Assembly (NCBI RefSeq): GCF_017311575.1
Contig: NZ_JAFFQY010000055.1
Location: 184,448 to 248,447, forward strand
Direction: 5' to 3'
Length of the DNA stretch: 64,000 nucleotides
Source of the DNA: Roseococcus thiosulfatophilus
Lineage (GTDB): Bacteria; Pseudomonadota; Alphaproteobacteria; Acetobacterales; Acetobacteraceae
Made by a program: the position numbers and the translations under genes. Positions 9,330-18,438 of this stretch are shown piece by piece. The first letter of the stretch is position 1, and the number at the start of each line of letters is the position of its first letter. The notes under the pieces were generated by a model, which was given only the letters and a program-made list of their open reading frames with translations, was not told where the DNA came from and searched no databases.

Positions 9330-9922
9330 CCGACGCCCGGCTGTTCGCGCCCGCCGTGGCGCGCAACCGGGACCCCATCGCCGCCGCGCTGCGGGACATG
9401 CTGCCGGCGTCCGGGCTGGTGCTGGAAATCGCCTCGGGCAGCGGGGAGCATGCGCTGCACCTGGCGCGCGAATTTCCCACGCTGGACTTCCAGCCCTCCG
9501 ACCCCTCGGCCGAAGCGCTGGCCTCCATCGAGGCCTGGCGCGCGGCCGAAGGCCCCACCAACCTGCGCGCCCCGATCCGGCTGGACGTGCGGGAGGACGC
9601 GCCCTTCCCGCCCGCCGCCGCCGTGCTGTGCATCAACATGATCCATATCGCGCCCTGGGCCGCGACGCTGGGCCTGCTGCGCCATGCCGCCGCCGCGCTG
9701 CCGTCGGGCGCGGCCCTGATCCTGTATGGCCCCTACCTGCGGGCCGGCGTGGAGACGGCGCCGGGCAACCTGGCCTTCGACGCGGACCTGCGCGCGCGCA
9801 ACCCCGAATGGGGAATCCGGGCGCTGGAGGATGTCGCCGCCGCCGCCGCGCCCGATTTCACACTGGAGCGGGTGGTTGAGATGCCGGCCAACAACCTCAC
9901 CGTGCTGTTCCGCCGCGGGTGA
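9326..9922 (+). CDS. DUF938 class I SAM-dependent methyltransferase
   Basis: A 198-residue protein of the DUF938 family, predicted methyltransferase of unknown substrate. Seen: SAM-binding glycine motif LEIASGSGEHALHL near residue 32, INMIHIAPWAATLGLL in the middle and PANNLTVLFRRG at the end, which are family hallmarks. Start is GTG at 9326; GTGA overlaps the reductase stop, so the two are probably co-translated. A 181-base gap to miaB follows in which I see no clear gene. Confidence 0.87.
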   Translation: MTDARLFAPAVARNRDPIAAALRDMLPASGLVLEIASGSGEHALHLAREFPTLDFQPSDPSAEALASIEAWRAAEGPTNLRAPIRLDVREDAPFPPAAAVLCINMIHIAPWAATLGLLRHAAAALPSGAALILYGPYLRAGVETAPGNLAFDADLRARNPEWGIRALEDVAAAAAPDFTLERVVEMPANNLTVLFRRG

Positions 9923-10103
9923 GCGCCGACACCGCATCTTCACACGCTTTCCCTTGACCGGCGCGGCCCCGTTCTGGGACCGTTCGGACCGATGATGCGT
10001 CAGAACCCCGCCATGGACGGGGGCCGCGCTTCTTGACCGCGCGGCCGCTGTTCCGCACCTATCCCCGCTGGACCGCCCCTTCGGCGGCCGGCGAGGCCCC
10101 TCC

Positions 10104-11489
10104 ATGACGCAGACGACCCCAGCCCCCAAGAAGCGCCTGTTCCTCCGCAGCTGGGGCTGCCAGATGAATGTCTATGACAGCCACCGCATGGCGGACGTGC
10201 TGGCGCCCCTGGGCTATGCGCCCGTGGACGCGCCGGAAGCCGCGGACATGGTCATCCTCAACACCTGCCACATCCGCGAGAAGGCGACGGAGAAGCTCTT
10301 CTCCGAACTCGGCCGCCTGCGCGTGATGAAGGACGCCCGGCGCGCCGAGGGCGCCGACATGCTGCTGGCCGTCGCCGGCTGCGTGGCCCAGGCCGAGGGC
10401 GCCGAGATCACCGCCCGCGCGCCCTATGTGGACCTGGTTCTGGGGCCCCAGAGCTACCACAAGCTGCCCGAGCTGGTGGCGCGCGTGACCCGCGCGGCCG
10501 GTTCCGTGGTGGACACCGAATTCCCGACCGAGGAAAAATTTGACCACCTGCCCGAGGCCAGCGCGCCCCAGGGCGTCACCGCCTTCCTCACCATCCAGGA
10601 GGGCTGCGACAAGTTCTGCGCCTTCTGCGTGGTGCCCTACACGCGCGGCGCCGAATATTCCCGGGCGCCCGAGGCGGTGCTGGCCGAGGCGCGGCGCCTC
10701 GTGGCCCAGGGTGCCCGCGAAATCACGCTGCTCGGCCAGAACGTGAACGCCTATCACGGCCAGGACGCGGCCGGCGCCGAATGGGGGCTGGCGCGGCTGC
10801 TGGAGGCTTTGGCCGAAATCCCGGGCCTGCTCCGGCTGCGCTACACCACCTCCCACCCCCGCGACATGGATGACGCGTTGATCGCGGCGCACCGCGACAT
10901 CCCGGCCGTCATGCCCTTCCTGCATCTGCCCATCCAGTCGGGCAGCGACCGGGTGCTGGCCGCCATGAACCGCGGCCACACGGCGGAGGACTACCTGCGC
11001 CTCGTGGACCGGCTGCGCGCGGCCCGTCCGGACCTGGCGCTCTCCACCGACATCATCGCCGGCCACCCCGGCGAGACCGAGGCCGACCACCAGGCGACGC
11101 TGCGCCTCATCGAGCGCGTGGGCTTCGCCCAGGCCTTCAGCTTCAAATATTCCCGCCGCCCCGGCACGCCCGCCGCCGGCGCGCCCGGCCATGTGGACGA
11201 GGCCACCAAGGACCGCCGCCTGCAGGAGATCCAGGCCCTGCTGCGCGACCAGCAGGCCGCCTTCAACGCCTCCAAGGCCGGGCAGGTGGTGGAGGTGCTC
11301 TTCACCGGGCCGGGCCGCCATCCGGGACAGGTCTCGGGCCGCACGCCCTGGTTGCAACCGGTGCATGCCATTGCCGGTTTGGAACTGGTGGGCACGGTGC
11401 AACCCCTGCGAATCCGCGCGGGACACCCCAATTCCCTCGCGGGCGAACTGCTTTCCCCCCCGCCCAACCAGGAGCAACACGCCGCTTGA
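10104..11489 (+). CDS. miaB: tRNA-2-methylthio-N6-dimethylallyladenosine synthase MiaB
   Basis: Radical-SAM methylthiotransferase that adds the 2-methylthio group to i6A37 of tRNA. The 461-residue protein has three N-terminal cluster cysteines (SWGCQMN at residue 19, [10 protein letters not shown] near 55, AGCVAQ near 92). The radical-SAM site CDKFCAFC is near residue 170, and a C-terminal TRAM-like segment begins around [10 protein letters not shown]. It starts a run of genes that all overlap or nearly touch: phoH begins inside its stop codon. The sequence just upstream carries no convincing Shine-Dalgarno, but the ATG fits family alignment. Confidence 0.96.
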   Translation: MTQTTPAPKKRLFLRSWGCQMNVYDSHRMADVLAPLGYAPVDAPEAADMVILNTCHIREKATEKLFSELGRLRVMKDARRAEGADMLLAVAGCVAQAEGAEITARAPYVDLVLGPQSYHKLPELVARVTRAAGSVVDTEFPTEEKFDHLPEASAPQGVTAFLTIQEGCDKFCAFCVVPYTRGAEYSRAPEAVLAEARRLVAQGAREITLLGQNVNAYHGQDAAGAEWGLARLLEALAEIPGLLRLRYTTSHPRDMDDALIAAHRDIPAVMPFLHLPIQSGSDRVLAAMNRGHTAEDYLRLVDRLRAARPDLALSTDIIAGHPGETEADHQATLRLIERVGFAQAFSFKYSRRPGTPAAGAPGHVDEATKDRRLQEIQALLRDQQAAFNASKAGQVVEVLFTGPGRHPGQVSGRTPWLQPVHAIAGLELVGTVQPLRIRAGHPNSLAGELLSPPPNQEQHAA

Positions 11490-12559
11490 GCAACGCCCTC
11501 GCGCTCCGCGCCCGCCAGGGTCAACCCCCTGGACCCCCTTCCTCCGAATCCCGCAGCGTCACCCTGCAATTCGAGGACAACGCCCTGCTGCCGATGCTCT
11601 ATGGCGAGCACGACAAGCACCTGGCGCGGATCGAAAGCCGATGCGGCGTGCGGCTGGCCTGCCGGGGCAACCGCATCACCCTGAGCGGCAGCGCCGAGCG
11701 CACGCAGATGGCCGAGCAGGTGTTGCGCGGGCTGTGGCGTTCCCTCGAACGCGGCGGTTCCCTGACCGGCGCCGAGGTCGAGGCCGCCATCCGCATGGCC
11801 GAGGGCGAGGCCGAGGCCGACCCGCGCCTGCCGCTGCAGGACGTGCCGCAGATCCGCACCCGGCGCGGCGCCATCGCGCCCCGCACGCCGGCCCAGGCGG
11901 CCTATATGGACACCCTCTCGCGCAACGAGATGGTCTTCGGCATCGGCCCCGCCGGCACGGGCAAGACCTACCTCGCCGTGGCGCAGGGGGTAGCGCTGCT
12001 GCTGGCGCAGCGGGTGGACCGCATCGTGCTGTCCCGCCCCGCCGTCGAGGCCGGCGAGCGGCTCGGCTTCCTGCCGGGCGACATGAAGGAGAAGGTGGAC
12101 CCCTATCTCCGCCCCCTCTACGACGCGCTGCACGACATGCTGCCGGCCGAACAGGTCCAGCGCCGCATCGCGGCCGGCGAGATCGAGATCGCCCCACTCG
12201 CCTTCATGCGCGGCCGCACCCTCGCCCATTCCTTCGCCATCCTGGACGAGGCGCAGAACACCACGCCGGCCCAGATGAAGATGTTCCTGACCCGCATGGG
12301 CGAGGGCACGCGCATGGCCATCACCGGCGACCCGACGCAGGTGGATTTGCCGCCAGGGATGAAATCCGGATTGGTCGAGGCCATTTCGGTCTTGCGTGGA
12401 GTGCCAGGAATAGGCTTCACCCATTTTGACGAGAAGGACGTGGTGCGGCACCCCCTCGTGGGGCGGATCGTCGCGGCCTATGGTGCGATGGAGGCGTCGC
12501 GCGGGGGGAATGTGCTCCGCCGCGGCGCCGGGAAGGATGTGGATGGAACCGGGAAGTAG
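11486..12559 (+). CDS. phoH: PhoH family ATPase
   Basis: Cytoplasmic P-loop ATPase/putative RNA helicase of the PhoH (YbeZ) family, linked to ribosome and rRNA quality control through its usual partner YbeY. Seen: an N-terminal KH-like region, Walker [12 protein letters not shown] near residue 155, [16 protein letters not shown], and Walker [18 protein letters not shown]. The start is a TTG at 11486 that overlaps the miaB stop (TTGA), giving 357 residues. Its 3' end overlaps the start of ybeY. Confidence 0.95.
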   Translation: MSNALALRARQGQPPGPPSSESRSVTLQFEDNALLPMLYGEHDKHLARIESRCGVRLACRGNRITLSGSAERTQMAEQVLRGLWRSLERGGSLTGAEVEAAIRMAEGEAEADPRLPLQDVPQIRTRRGAIAPRTPAQAAYMDTLSRNEMVFGIGPAGTGKTYLAVAQGVALLLAQRVDRIVLSRPAVEAGERLGFLPGDMKEKVDPYLRPLYDALHDMLPAEQVQRRIAAGEIEIAPLAFMRGRTLAHSFAILDEAQNTTPAQMKMFLTRMGEGTRMAITGDPTQVDLPPGMKSGLVEAISVLRGVPGIGFTHFDEKDVVRHPLVGRIVAAYGAMEASRGGNVLRRGAGKDVDGTGK

Positions 12560-13055
12560 TTTGCCCGGCGGTGCGGAGATCGCCGCCGGGCTTGCCGATG
12601 TGGATGTGGTGCTGGGCGCGCCGGGCTGGCGTGCCGCCTTGCCCCGGGTGGACACCCTGGCCCGCCGTGCCGTCACGGCCACGCTGGCCGACCAGGGCGC
12701 CAATGGGCACCTGACCCTGCTGCTGACCGATGACGCCGAGATCCGGCGACTCAACACCGGTTTCCGCGGCAAGGAGAAGGCGACCAACGTCCTCTCCTTC
12801 CCCGCCCCCTATGGCAGCCTGACGCTGGGCGACATCGCCCTGGCGCTGGGCGTGGTGCGGCGCGAGGCGCTGGCCGAGGGCCGGGCCCTGCAGGACCATT
12901 TTCTGCACCTGGTCGTCCACGGCACCCTGCACCTGCTGGGCCACGACCACCTCTCGGCCGGCGAGGCCATGCTGATGGAACGCGCCGAGGCGCGCATCCT
13001 GCGGCGCCTGGGCGTAGCCAACCCCTGGCGCGCGCGCTGGCGGGGGGCCGCCTGA
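12543..13055 (+). CDS. ybeY: rRNA maturation endoribonuclease YbeY
   Basis: Zinc-dependent endoribonuclease for 16S rRNA 3'-end maturation and ribosome quality control. The metal-binding motif HGTLHLLGHDH is intact, and KATNVLSFP is a family hallmark. Two ATGs lie at 12537 and 12543. I chose the second because GGGAAGG sits 6 bases before it but directly abuts the first; this gives 170 residues and overlaps the phoH end by 17 bases. The stop shares one base with the corC start (TGATG). Confidence 0.94.
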   Translation: MEPGSSLPGGAEIAAGLADVDVVLGAPGWRAALPRVDTLARRAVTATLADQGANGHLTLLLTDDAEIRRLNTGFRGKEKATNVLSFPAPYGSLTLGDIALALGVVRREALAEGRALQDHFLHLVVHGTLHLLGHDHLSAGEAMLMERAEARILRRLGVANPWRARWRGAA

Positions 13056-13939
13056 TGAGCGACGGCCAACCCCCCGAACTGATCCGCCGCATCCGCGGGT
13101 TGTTCAACCGCCGCGCGGCCGACAGCCTGCGCGACCGCGTCGAGGAACTGATCGGCGCGCCGCAGGACCACGCCGGCGCCCCCGATGCCCGCGCGCTGGA
13201 CCGGCACGAGCGTGCCCTGCTCTCCAACGTGCTCAAGCTGCGCGGGGCCACGGCCAATGACGTGATGGTGCCGCGGGCGGACATCATCGCGCTCCCGGTG
13301 GGCCTCACCTTCAGCCAGGCCATGTCCGCCATCCAGCGCGAGGGCCACAGCCGCTACCCGGTCTACCAGGGCCACCTGGATGACGTGCTGGGCATGGTCC
13401 ACATCAAGGACATCATCGCCGCCATGGGGCGCGAGGGGGATTTCACCCTGCGTTCCGTCCTGCGCAAGCCGCTCTTCGTGGTGCCCTCCATGCCCGTGCT
13501 GGACCTGCTGCTGCGGATGCGGCAGGAGCGGATGCACCTGGCCCTGGTGGTGGACGAATATGGCGGCATTGATGGCCTGGTCACCATCGAGGACGTGGTC
13601 GAGACCATCGTGGGCGACATCGCCGACGAGCATGACGAGGATGGCGCGCCCCAGATCATCGAGCGGGGCGAGGGCGTCTATGAGCTCGACGCCCGCACCC
13701 CCATCGAGGATTTCGAGGAAAAGCTGGGCGAGGTGCTGACCCCCGAGGAACGCGGTGCCGACATTGATACGGTGGGCGGCCTGGTCTTCACGCTCGCCGA
13801 GCGCGTGCCGGCGCGGGGCGAGATCTTCTCCCACCCCTCGGGCCTCGAATTCCGGGTGCTGGAGGCCGATGCGCGGCGCATCCGCCGGCTGCGGGTGCGG
13901 CGGCCCGCGCCCGGCGCGGCGCGGAGCGCCGCTGAGTAG
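13055..13939 (+). CDS. corC: CorC/HlyC-type CBS-domain protein
   Basis: Soluble hemolysin/CorC family protein linked to Mg/Co homeostasis, 294 residues. Order of parts: short N-terminus, CBS pair (about 65-190, with VMVPRADI, RYPVYQGHLDDVLG, and VVDEYGGIDGLVTIEDVVE), then the CorC_HlyC transporter-associated domain. It lacks the membrane DUF21 domain of the long form. It sits between ybeY and lnt, as in many Proteobacteria. The last codons, rich in GCG repeats, run into a hairpin-forming stretch (13946-13964). Confidence 0.93.
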   Translation: MSDGQPPELIRRIRGLFNRRAADSLRDRVEELIGAPQDHAGAPDARALDRHERALLSNVLKLRGATANDVMVPRADIIALPVGLTFSQAMSAIQREGHSRYPVYQGHLDDVLGMVHIKDIIAAMGREGDFTLRSVLRKPLFVVPSMPVLDLLLRMRQERMHLALVVDEYGGIDGLVTIEDVVETIVGDIADEHDEDGAPQIIERGEGVYELDARTPIEDFEEKLGEVLTPEERGADIDTVGGLVFTLAERVPARGEIFSHPSGLEFRVLEADARRIRRLRVRRPAPGAARSAAE

Positions 13940-13945
13940 AAGCCG

Positions 13946-13964
13946 CGCCGCGCGAAGCGCGGCG
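13946..13964. repeat. Hairpin just after corC
   Basis: A perfect 8-base stem (CGCCGCGC / GCGCGGCG) with a GAA loop. The region 13921-13970 reads as an imperfect duplication in which a GCG-rich inverted repeat is followed by GAGTAGA each time; the first GAGTAG is the corC stop. There is no T-run after it, so it is not a classical terminator. It may be a REP-like element or mRNA 3'-end stabiliser. Confidence 0.55.
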
Positions 13965-14019
13965 GAGTAGAGGGCGGGCCGCATATCCAGCGCCCGGTTT
14001 TCCGGGCATAAGCCGCGCC

Positions 14020-15543
14020 ATGCGGAACTTCCTGAATGCGCGCCCGGGCCTTGTTTCCCTGCTGCTCGGCGCCGCCTCGGCCCTCGCGCTGCCGCCCTTG
14101 CACCTGCTGCCGGTGCTGCTGCTGACCTTCCCCGCCTTCCTGGCCGTGCTGGCACGGGCCGGGGGGGCGCGGCAGGCGCTGTGGTGGGGGGCGCTGTTCG
14201 GCTTCGGGCACCATGTGGCGGGCCTCTACTGGCTGACGCATGCGCTGTTCACCGACATCGCCACCTGGTTCTGGCTGGTGCCGCTGGCCGCGCCCGGGGT
14301 GGCGCTGCCGCTGGCCGCCTTCATGGCCCTGCCCGCCTGGGCCGCGTGGCGCGCCGGGCGCGGGCGGGAGGGCGTGGGCTGGCCCGCCGTGCTGGTCTTC
14401 GCCGCCGCCTGGACGGCGTCCGAGATGCTGCGCGGCTTCCTCTTCACGGGCTTCCCCTGGAACCTGCTGGGGACCGCCTGGGCCTTCCACGAAATCCCTC
14501 TGCAGCCGGCCGCCTTCGTGGGCGTGCATGGGCTTTCGCTGCTCACCGCGCTGCTGGCCGCCCTGCCCGCCCTGGGCTGGCGGGTGGCGACGCCGCTGCT
14601 GCTCTCCAGCCTGGCGCTCTGGGGCAGCGGGGGCGCCTGGGTGCTGCGCCAGCCCGCCCCGGAGGACAGCGCCACCCGGGTGGTGCTGGTGCAGGGCAAT
14701 ATCCCGCAGGATCTCAAATGGGAGGAGACGCAGCGCCTCGCCATCTTCCAAAGATACCTCCAGTTGACCCGCGAGGGCACCGCCGAGGCCGCGCAGGCCG
14801 CGCCCGAGGCCCCCATCCTGGCCATCTGGCCCGAAACGGCGAGCCCCTTCCTGCTGGCCCAGGACCCGGACGCGCAGCGCCTCGCGGCCTCCGTCCTGCC
14901 AGACCGGGGCGTGCTGCTGGCCGGGACCGTGCGCGCCGAATGGTCGCCCGAGGGGCGAATCGCGCGGCTGTGGAACAGCCTGGTCAGCCTGGACGCCGCC
15001 GGCACCATGGGCCCGGCTTATGACAAGTCGCATTTGGTGCCCTTCGGCGAATACATGCCGCTGCGGGGGCTGATCCCCATCCGCGTGGTGGCGGGCGGGG
15101 TGGACTTCACCGCCGGGCCTGGGCGGCAAACCCTGGAATTGCCCGGGATTCCGGGCTTCAGCCCCTTGATCTGCTACGAGGTGATCTTCCCCGGCCGCGT
15201 GACGGGGCCGACTCGCCCCGGCTGGCTGCTGAACATCACGAATGACGCCTGGTTCGGTCATTCCGCCGGCCCCTACCAGCACCTGGCCGCGAGCCGCCTG
15301 CGCGCGGTGGAGGAAGGCCTGCCCCTGGTGCGCGCAGCGCAGACCGGCATTTCCATCGTCTATGACGCCATGGGGCGCGAGCGCGCGCGGATCGGGCTGG
15401 GGGAGACGGGCTTCGCCATCGCCCCCCTGCCTGGCGCCGGCGCGCCCACGCCCTTCAGCCGCTGGGGTCTCTGGCTGCCGCTGGGGGCCTTGCTCTGTGT
15501 GGGCGTGCTGGGCATGGCGCTGCAACGGCGCCGGGCCATCTGA
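14020..15543 (+). CDS. lnt: Apolipoprotein N-acyltransferase Lnt
   Basis: Inner-membrane enzyme that adds the third acyl chain to the N-terminal cysteine of lipoproteins. The 507-residue protein has several N-terminal membrane segments, then a periplasmic nitrilase-like domain, then a C-terminal membrane segment (WGLWLPLGALLCVGVLGMAL). The catalytic triad is visible as E272 (WPETASPF), K336 (YDKSHLVPFGEY) and C385 (LICYEVIF), close to the E. coli numbering. An 80-base gap with a hairpin separates it from corC. Confidence 0.96.
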   Translation: MRNFLNARPGLVSLLLGAASALALPPLHLLPVLLLTFPAFLAVLARAGGARQALWWGALFGFGHHVAGLYWLTHALFTDIATWFWLVPLAAPGVALPLAAFMALPAWAAWRAGRGREGVGWPAVLVFAAAWTASEMLRGFLFTGFPWNLLGTAWAFHEIPLQPAAFVGVHGLSLLTALLAALPALGWRVATPLLLSSLALWGSGGAWVLRQPAPEDSATRVVLVQGNIPQDLKWEETQRLAIFQRYLQLTREGTAEAAQAAPEAPILAIWPETASPFLLAQDPDAQRLAASVLPDRGVLLAGTVRAEWSPEGRIARLWNSLVSLDAAGTMGPAYDKSHLVPFGEYMPLRGLIPIRVVAGGVDFTAGPGRQTLELPGIPGFSPLICYEVIFPGRVTGPTRPGWLLNITNDAWFGHSAGPYQHLAASRLRAVEEGLPLVRAAQTGISIVYDAMGRERARIGLGETGFAIAPLPGAGAPTPFSRWGLWLPLGALLCVGVLGMALQRRRAI

Positions 15544-15607
15544 CGCAACCACAGCGTTCATTTGGCCCACCGGAAATTGTAGTTTTATTGAGACCGTAGA
15601 TCGGGAA

Positions 15608-15636
15608 TTGACGCTTTCTTTCTTTTGCGTTAAGGA
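15608..15636 (+). promoter_or_regulatory. Candidate sigma-70-type promoter for the XRE regulator
   Basis: TTGACG followed by exactly 17 bases, rich in CTTT, and then TAAGGA. It lies in the most AT-rich part of the 217-base gap between lnt and the XRE gene. The -35 matches five of six consensus bases; the -10 is weak. Distance to the GTG start is about 125 bases, implying a leader of roughly 115 bases in which I see no clear structure. Confidence 0.4.
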
Positions 15637-15760
15637 CGTTGCGTGATCGAGCGAAAAAGGTTGCTGCACTGCGGCGCCAGATCCGCCGATCCTACGCGCC
15701 CCATCCTGCCCCTCCCGGGCGTGGACGCCTTGGGAACGCGGCCAGAGGCGGAGTGCAAAG

Positions 15761-16228
15761 GTGGACATTGCGATGAAGGAGCCGGTTTCCGGACAGGACG
15801 CCAAGGCGGAACGCGAACATCGCCCCAGTCCCATTGACGTTCATGTCGGCTCCCGCGTGCGGCTGCGTCGCACCCTGCTGGGCATGAGCCAGGAACGCCT
15901 GGGCGAGGCGCTGGGCCTGACCTTTCAGCAGGTGCAGAAGTATGAACGCGGGGTGAACCGCATCGGCGCCAGCCGGCTGTTCGACCTCTCGCGCGTGCTG
16001 GACGTGCCCATCAGCTTCTTCTTCGACGACATGCCGGGCCAGGTGGGCGGCAGCCAGGGCTTCGCCCGCCGCGTGGCCGGCTTCGCCGAGGAGGCCTCGC
16101 CCTTCGAGGACGACACCCTGCACCGGCGCGAGACGCTGGAACTGGTGCGCGCCTATTATCGCATCCAGGACCCCGCCGTGCGCCGCCGCGTCTTCGACCT
16201 GATCAAGGCGATGACCCCGGTCGAATAA
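15761..16228 (+). CDS. XRE-family helix-turn-helix transcriptional regulator
   Basis: A 155-residue DNA-binding regulator. The helix-turn-helix lies at about residues 30-85: VGSRVRLRRTLLGMSQERLG, LTFQQVQKYERGVNRIGASR, LFDLSRVLDVPISFFF. The C-terminal part (about 95-155) is helical, without a recognisable ligand domain. This form is widespread in alphaproteobacteria, but its targets are unknown. GTG at 15761 has GGAG seven bases or so upstream; ATG at 15773 is the alternative. It converges on and overlaps the AraC gene by 26 bases. Confidence 0.88.
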   Translation: MDIAMKEPVSGQDAKAEREHRPSPIDVHVGSRVRLRRTLLGMSQERLGEALGLTFQQVQKYERGVNRIGASRLFDLSRVLDVPISFFFDDMPGQVGGSQGFARRVAGFAEEASPFEDDTLHRRETLELVRAYYRIQDPAVRRRVFDLIKAMTPVE

Positions 16229-17000
16229 GCCGCGCCTCGCCGGGCGTCAGGCCGAAGGCCGCCCGGAAGGCCGCGCCGAAGGCGGGCGCGCTGGCATAGC
16301 CCACGGCCGCCGCGGCCCGCGCGGGCGTGGCCCCGCCCGCCAGCAAGGCCGCCGCCTCAGTGAGGCGCAGGGCCTGGCGCCAGCGGGCGAAGCCCATGCC
16401 CGTCTCCGCCTGGAACAGCCGGGCGAGCGTCCGCGCCGAGGCGCCGCAGCGCGACGCCCATTCCTCCAGCGTCCAGTCGCGCGCCGGATCGGCGGCCAAT
16501 GCCTCCGCCAGCCGGCGCAGCCGCGCATCGCGCGGGGCGGGCAGGCCGAAGGGGAGTTGCGGGGCGCGCGCCACCTCCTCCGCGATCAGTGCCGCCAGAT
16601 GGCCGCCCCGCCCTTGCACATCCCATTCCAGCGGCTCCGCGCAGGCGGCCAGGATGAGCTCGCGCAGCAGGGGCGAGACGGCCAGCACCAGCGCCCGGCC
16701 CTCGCCCAGCACCGCCGCATCCTCCCGGAAGAACAGGGCCCGCATGGCGAGCAACCCTTCCACCGCCACCGCATGCGGCATGGCGGCCGGCACCCAGAGC
16801 GCGCGGCCCGGCGGGACGGTGAAGTTGTACTCCCGCGTCGCCACCCGCATCACGCCGCGCGTGGCGTAGAGAAGCTGGGCGCGGCTGTGGCGATGCCAGC
16901 CCGTTCCCTCGCCATCGGTGTAGTCGCGCGCATAGGCGGTGAGCGGCCGGTCGGCCTGTTCCTGCGCCAGGGTGCGCGGGTTTTGTCCGTCTGCCGACAT
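16203..17000 (-). CDS. AraC-family transcriptional regulator
   Basis: A 265-residue regulator with an N-terminal cupin sensor (GWHRHSRAQLLYATRGVMRV, about residues 34-53) and a C-terminal AraC helix-turn-helix pair (about 165-260; DWTLEEWASRCGASARTLAR and FGLTPGEARL). This arrangement is common for regulators of divergently transcribed efflux genes, and here an MFS transporter starts divergently about 190 bases away. It likely controls that gene; its ligand is unknown. Confidence 0.88.
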   Translation of the reverse strand: MSADGQNPRTLAQEQADRPLTAYARDYTDGEGTGWHRHSRAQLLYATRGVMRVATREYNFTVPPGRALWVPAAMPHAVAVEGLLAMRALFFREDAAVLGEGRALVLAVSPLLRELILAACAEPLEWDVQGRGGHLAALIAEEVARAPQLPFGLPAPRDARLRRLAEALAADPARDWTLEEWASRCGASARTLARLFQAETGMGFARWRQALRLTEAAALLAGGATPARAAAAVGYASAPAFGAAFRAAFGLTPGEARLIRPGSSP

Positions 17001-17044
17001 GATCCGTCCGGACGTTGAAGGAAGGACAGGCTAGCGTCTTTCCC

Positions 17045-17194
17045 ATGACCAGCACCACCCGCCAGATCTGCTGCATCAACGCCGCAAGCTTTGCCGACCG
17101 CGCCAAGGCCAGCCGCCACACCGGGTCCCATCGCAGCGTGCTGCGATGGGTGGGGGCCAACCCTGGCCTCGGCGCGGGGAGGGCGCGGCGATGA
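17045..17194 (+). CDS. 49-codon upstream frame duplicating the MFS N-terminus
   Basis: Its first 41 bases match the start of the MFS gene at 17191 with one mismatch, so it begins MTSTTRQICCINAA, then diverges and runs to a TGA that overlaps the MFS ATG as ATGA. GAAGGAAGG lies upstream at 17020-17028, somewhat far from the ATG. A 10-base-stem hairpin lies inside it (17127-17150). It could be a translated leader coupled to the transporter, or only the remnant of a duplicated gene start. No known protein is recognised. Confidence 0.4.
   Translation: MTSTTRQICCINAASFADRAKASRHTGSHRSVLRWVGANPGLGAGRARR
17127..17150. repeat. Perfect inverted repeat inside the MFS leader
   Basis: CCCATCGCAG, four-base loop CGTG, CTGCGATGGG: a perfect 10-base stem 40 bases before the MFS start. 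It is not followed by a T-run. It may be an RNA hairpin in the leader or a dyad bound by a regulator such as the divergent AraC protein. Confidence 0.6.
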
Positions 17195-18435
17195 CCAGCA
17201 CCACCCGCCAGATCTGCTTCATCAACGCCGCGCACACCTTCACCCATTACGGGCTGCTGGTGCTGGCCACCGCCGTGCTGGCCATGGTGCAGGAGCCGGG
17301 GGCGCCCTTCGGCACGGAATACGGGCCCATCATCGCGCTCGGCACCGCCATGTTCGTGGTCTATGGGCTGGGCGCGCTGCCCATGGGCTGGCTCGCCGCG
17401 CGCTTCGGGCGCAAGGCCATGATGGCGGCCTTCTTCCTGGGCTCGGGCGCCGCCATGGCGGCGGCGGGCTTCACCTCCGGGCCGCTGGGGCTGGCCGTGG
17501 CGCTGGCGGTCATGGGCGCCTTCTCGGCCATCTACCACCCCATCGGCACCGCCATCATCAGCGAGGCCGGCGGCAACCGCGTGGGCCGCGCCATGGGCAT
17601 CAACGGCGTCTTCGGCAACCTGGGCGTGGCGCTGGCCCCGGTGGTCACGGCCTTCCTCGCCGCGCAGCTCGGCTGGCGCTGGGCCTTCGTGCTGCCGGGG
17701 CTGGCCTGCATGGTGATCGGCCTGGCCTATCTGCGCGAGCCCGCCTATGACGCGCGCCGCGCGGGCGTGCAGACCCGGCCCTTCCCGCGCATCCCGCGCG
17801 CCATCGTCCGCCGCGCGGTCATTTCCCTGATGCTGATCGCGGTCGTCTCGGGCCTGGTCTTCAACGCCTACACCATGCTGATCCCGAAGCTGATGGAGGA
17901 ACGCCTCGCCTCCTCGCCGGACCTGCTGCCGGTGGTGGGCATGCTGGCCTTCCTGGCGACGCTGTGCGGCGGCCTCGCGCAGTTCACCGTGGGCCACATG
18001 ATTGACCGCATGACGCTGAAATCGGTCTTCATGCCGCTCGCCATCGTGCTGGTGCCGGGGATGCTGGCGCTGTCCTTCCTGGATGGCTGGATCGTGCTGC
18101 CGCTGGCGGGGCTGATGGCGGCGGCCATCTTCGGCCAGGTGACGGTGAACGAGACCATCACCGCGCGCTACGTGGCGCCCAAACTGCGCGCCAAGCTCTA
18201 TTCGCTGCGCTTCACCGTGGGCTTCCTGGGTGCCGCCTGCGCCGCGCCACTGGTGGGCTTCCTGCACGCCAGCACGGGCAACCTGGCCGCCGCCATGGTG
18301 GCGCTGGCGGGGGCCGCCACGGTCACGCTGGGCTGCGCGCTGTGGTTCCCCAACAGCCCGGAGGAACTGCACCCGGAACTCTGGGAAAAGGCCGAGGACC
18401 CCGCCCCGCGCACGGTGGCGGCGCCGGCGGAATAG
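17191..18435 (+). CDS. MFS transporter
   Basis: A 414-residue inner-membrane transporter of the major facilitator superfamily with about twelve hydrophobic segments. The motif-A-like loop GWLAARFGRKAMM lies after the second segment (about residues 69-81), and a long central loop (REPAYDARRAGVQ) splits the halves. Substrate is unknown. The start is ATG 17191 with GGGAGG 10 bases upstream; a longer in-frame start at 17146 is unlikely. It is divergent from the AraC gene, its probable regulator. Its stop codon lies in a repeat element. Confidence 0.9.
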   Translation: MTSTTRQICFINAAHTFTHYGLLVLATAVLAMVQEPGAPFGTEYGPIIALGTAMFVVYGLGALPMGWLAARFGRKAMMAAFFLGSGAAMAAAGFTSGPLGLAVALAVMGAFSAIYHPIGTAIISEAGGNRVGRAMGINGVFGNLGVALAPVVTAFLAAQLGWRWAFVLPGLACMVIGLAYLREPAYDARRAGVQTRPFPRIPRAIVRRAVISLMLIAVVSGLVFNAYTMLIPKLMEERLASSPDLLPVVGMLAFLATLCGGLAQFTVGHMIDRMTLKSVFMPLAIVLVPGMLALSFLDGWIVLPLAGLMAAAIFGQVTVNETITARYVAPKLRAKLYSLRFTVGFLGAACAAPLVGFLHASTGNLAAAMVALAGAATVTLGCALWFPNSPEELHPELWEKAEDPAPRTVAAPAE

Positions 18436-18438
18436 CCT

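Noticed and set aside
9923..10103. Possible small gene before miaB
   Set aside because: Only a 14-codon frame with no Shine-Dalgarno; no conserved-looking structure.
13678..15834. Minus-strand frame of 718 codons across corC and lnt
   Set aside because: It is antisense to two recognisable genes, and its composition is His/Gln/Gly-rich without domains.
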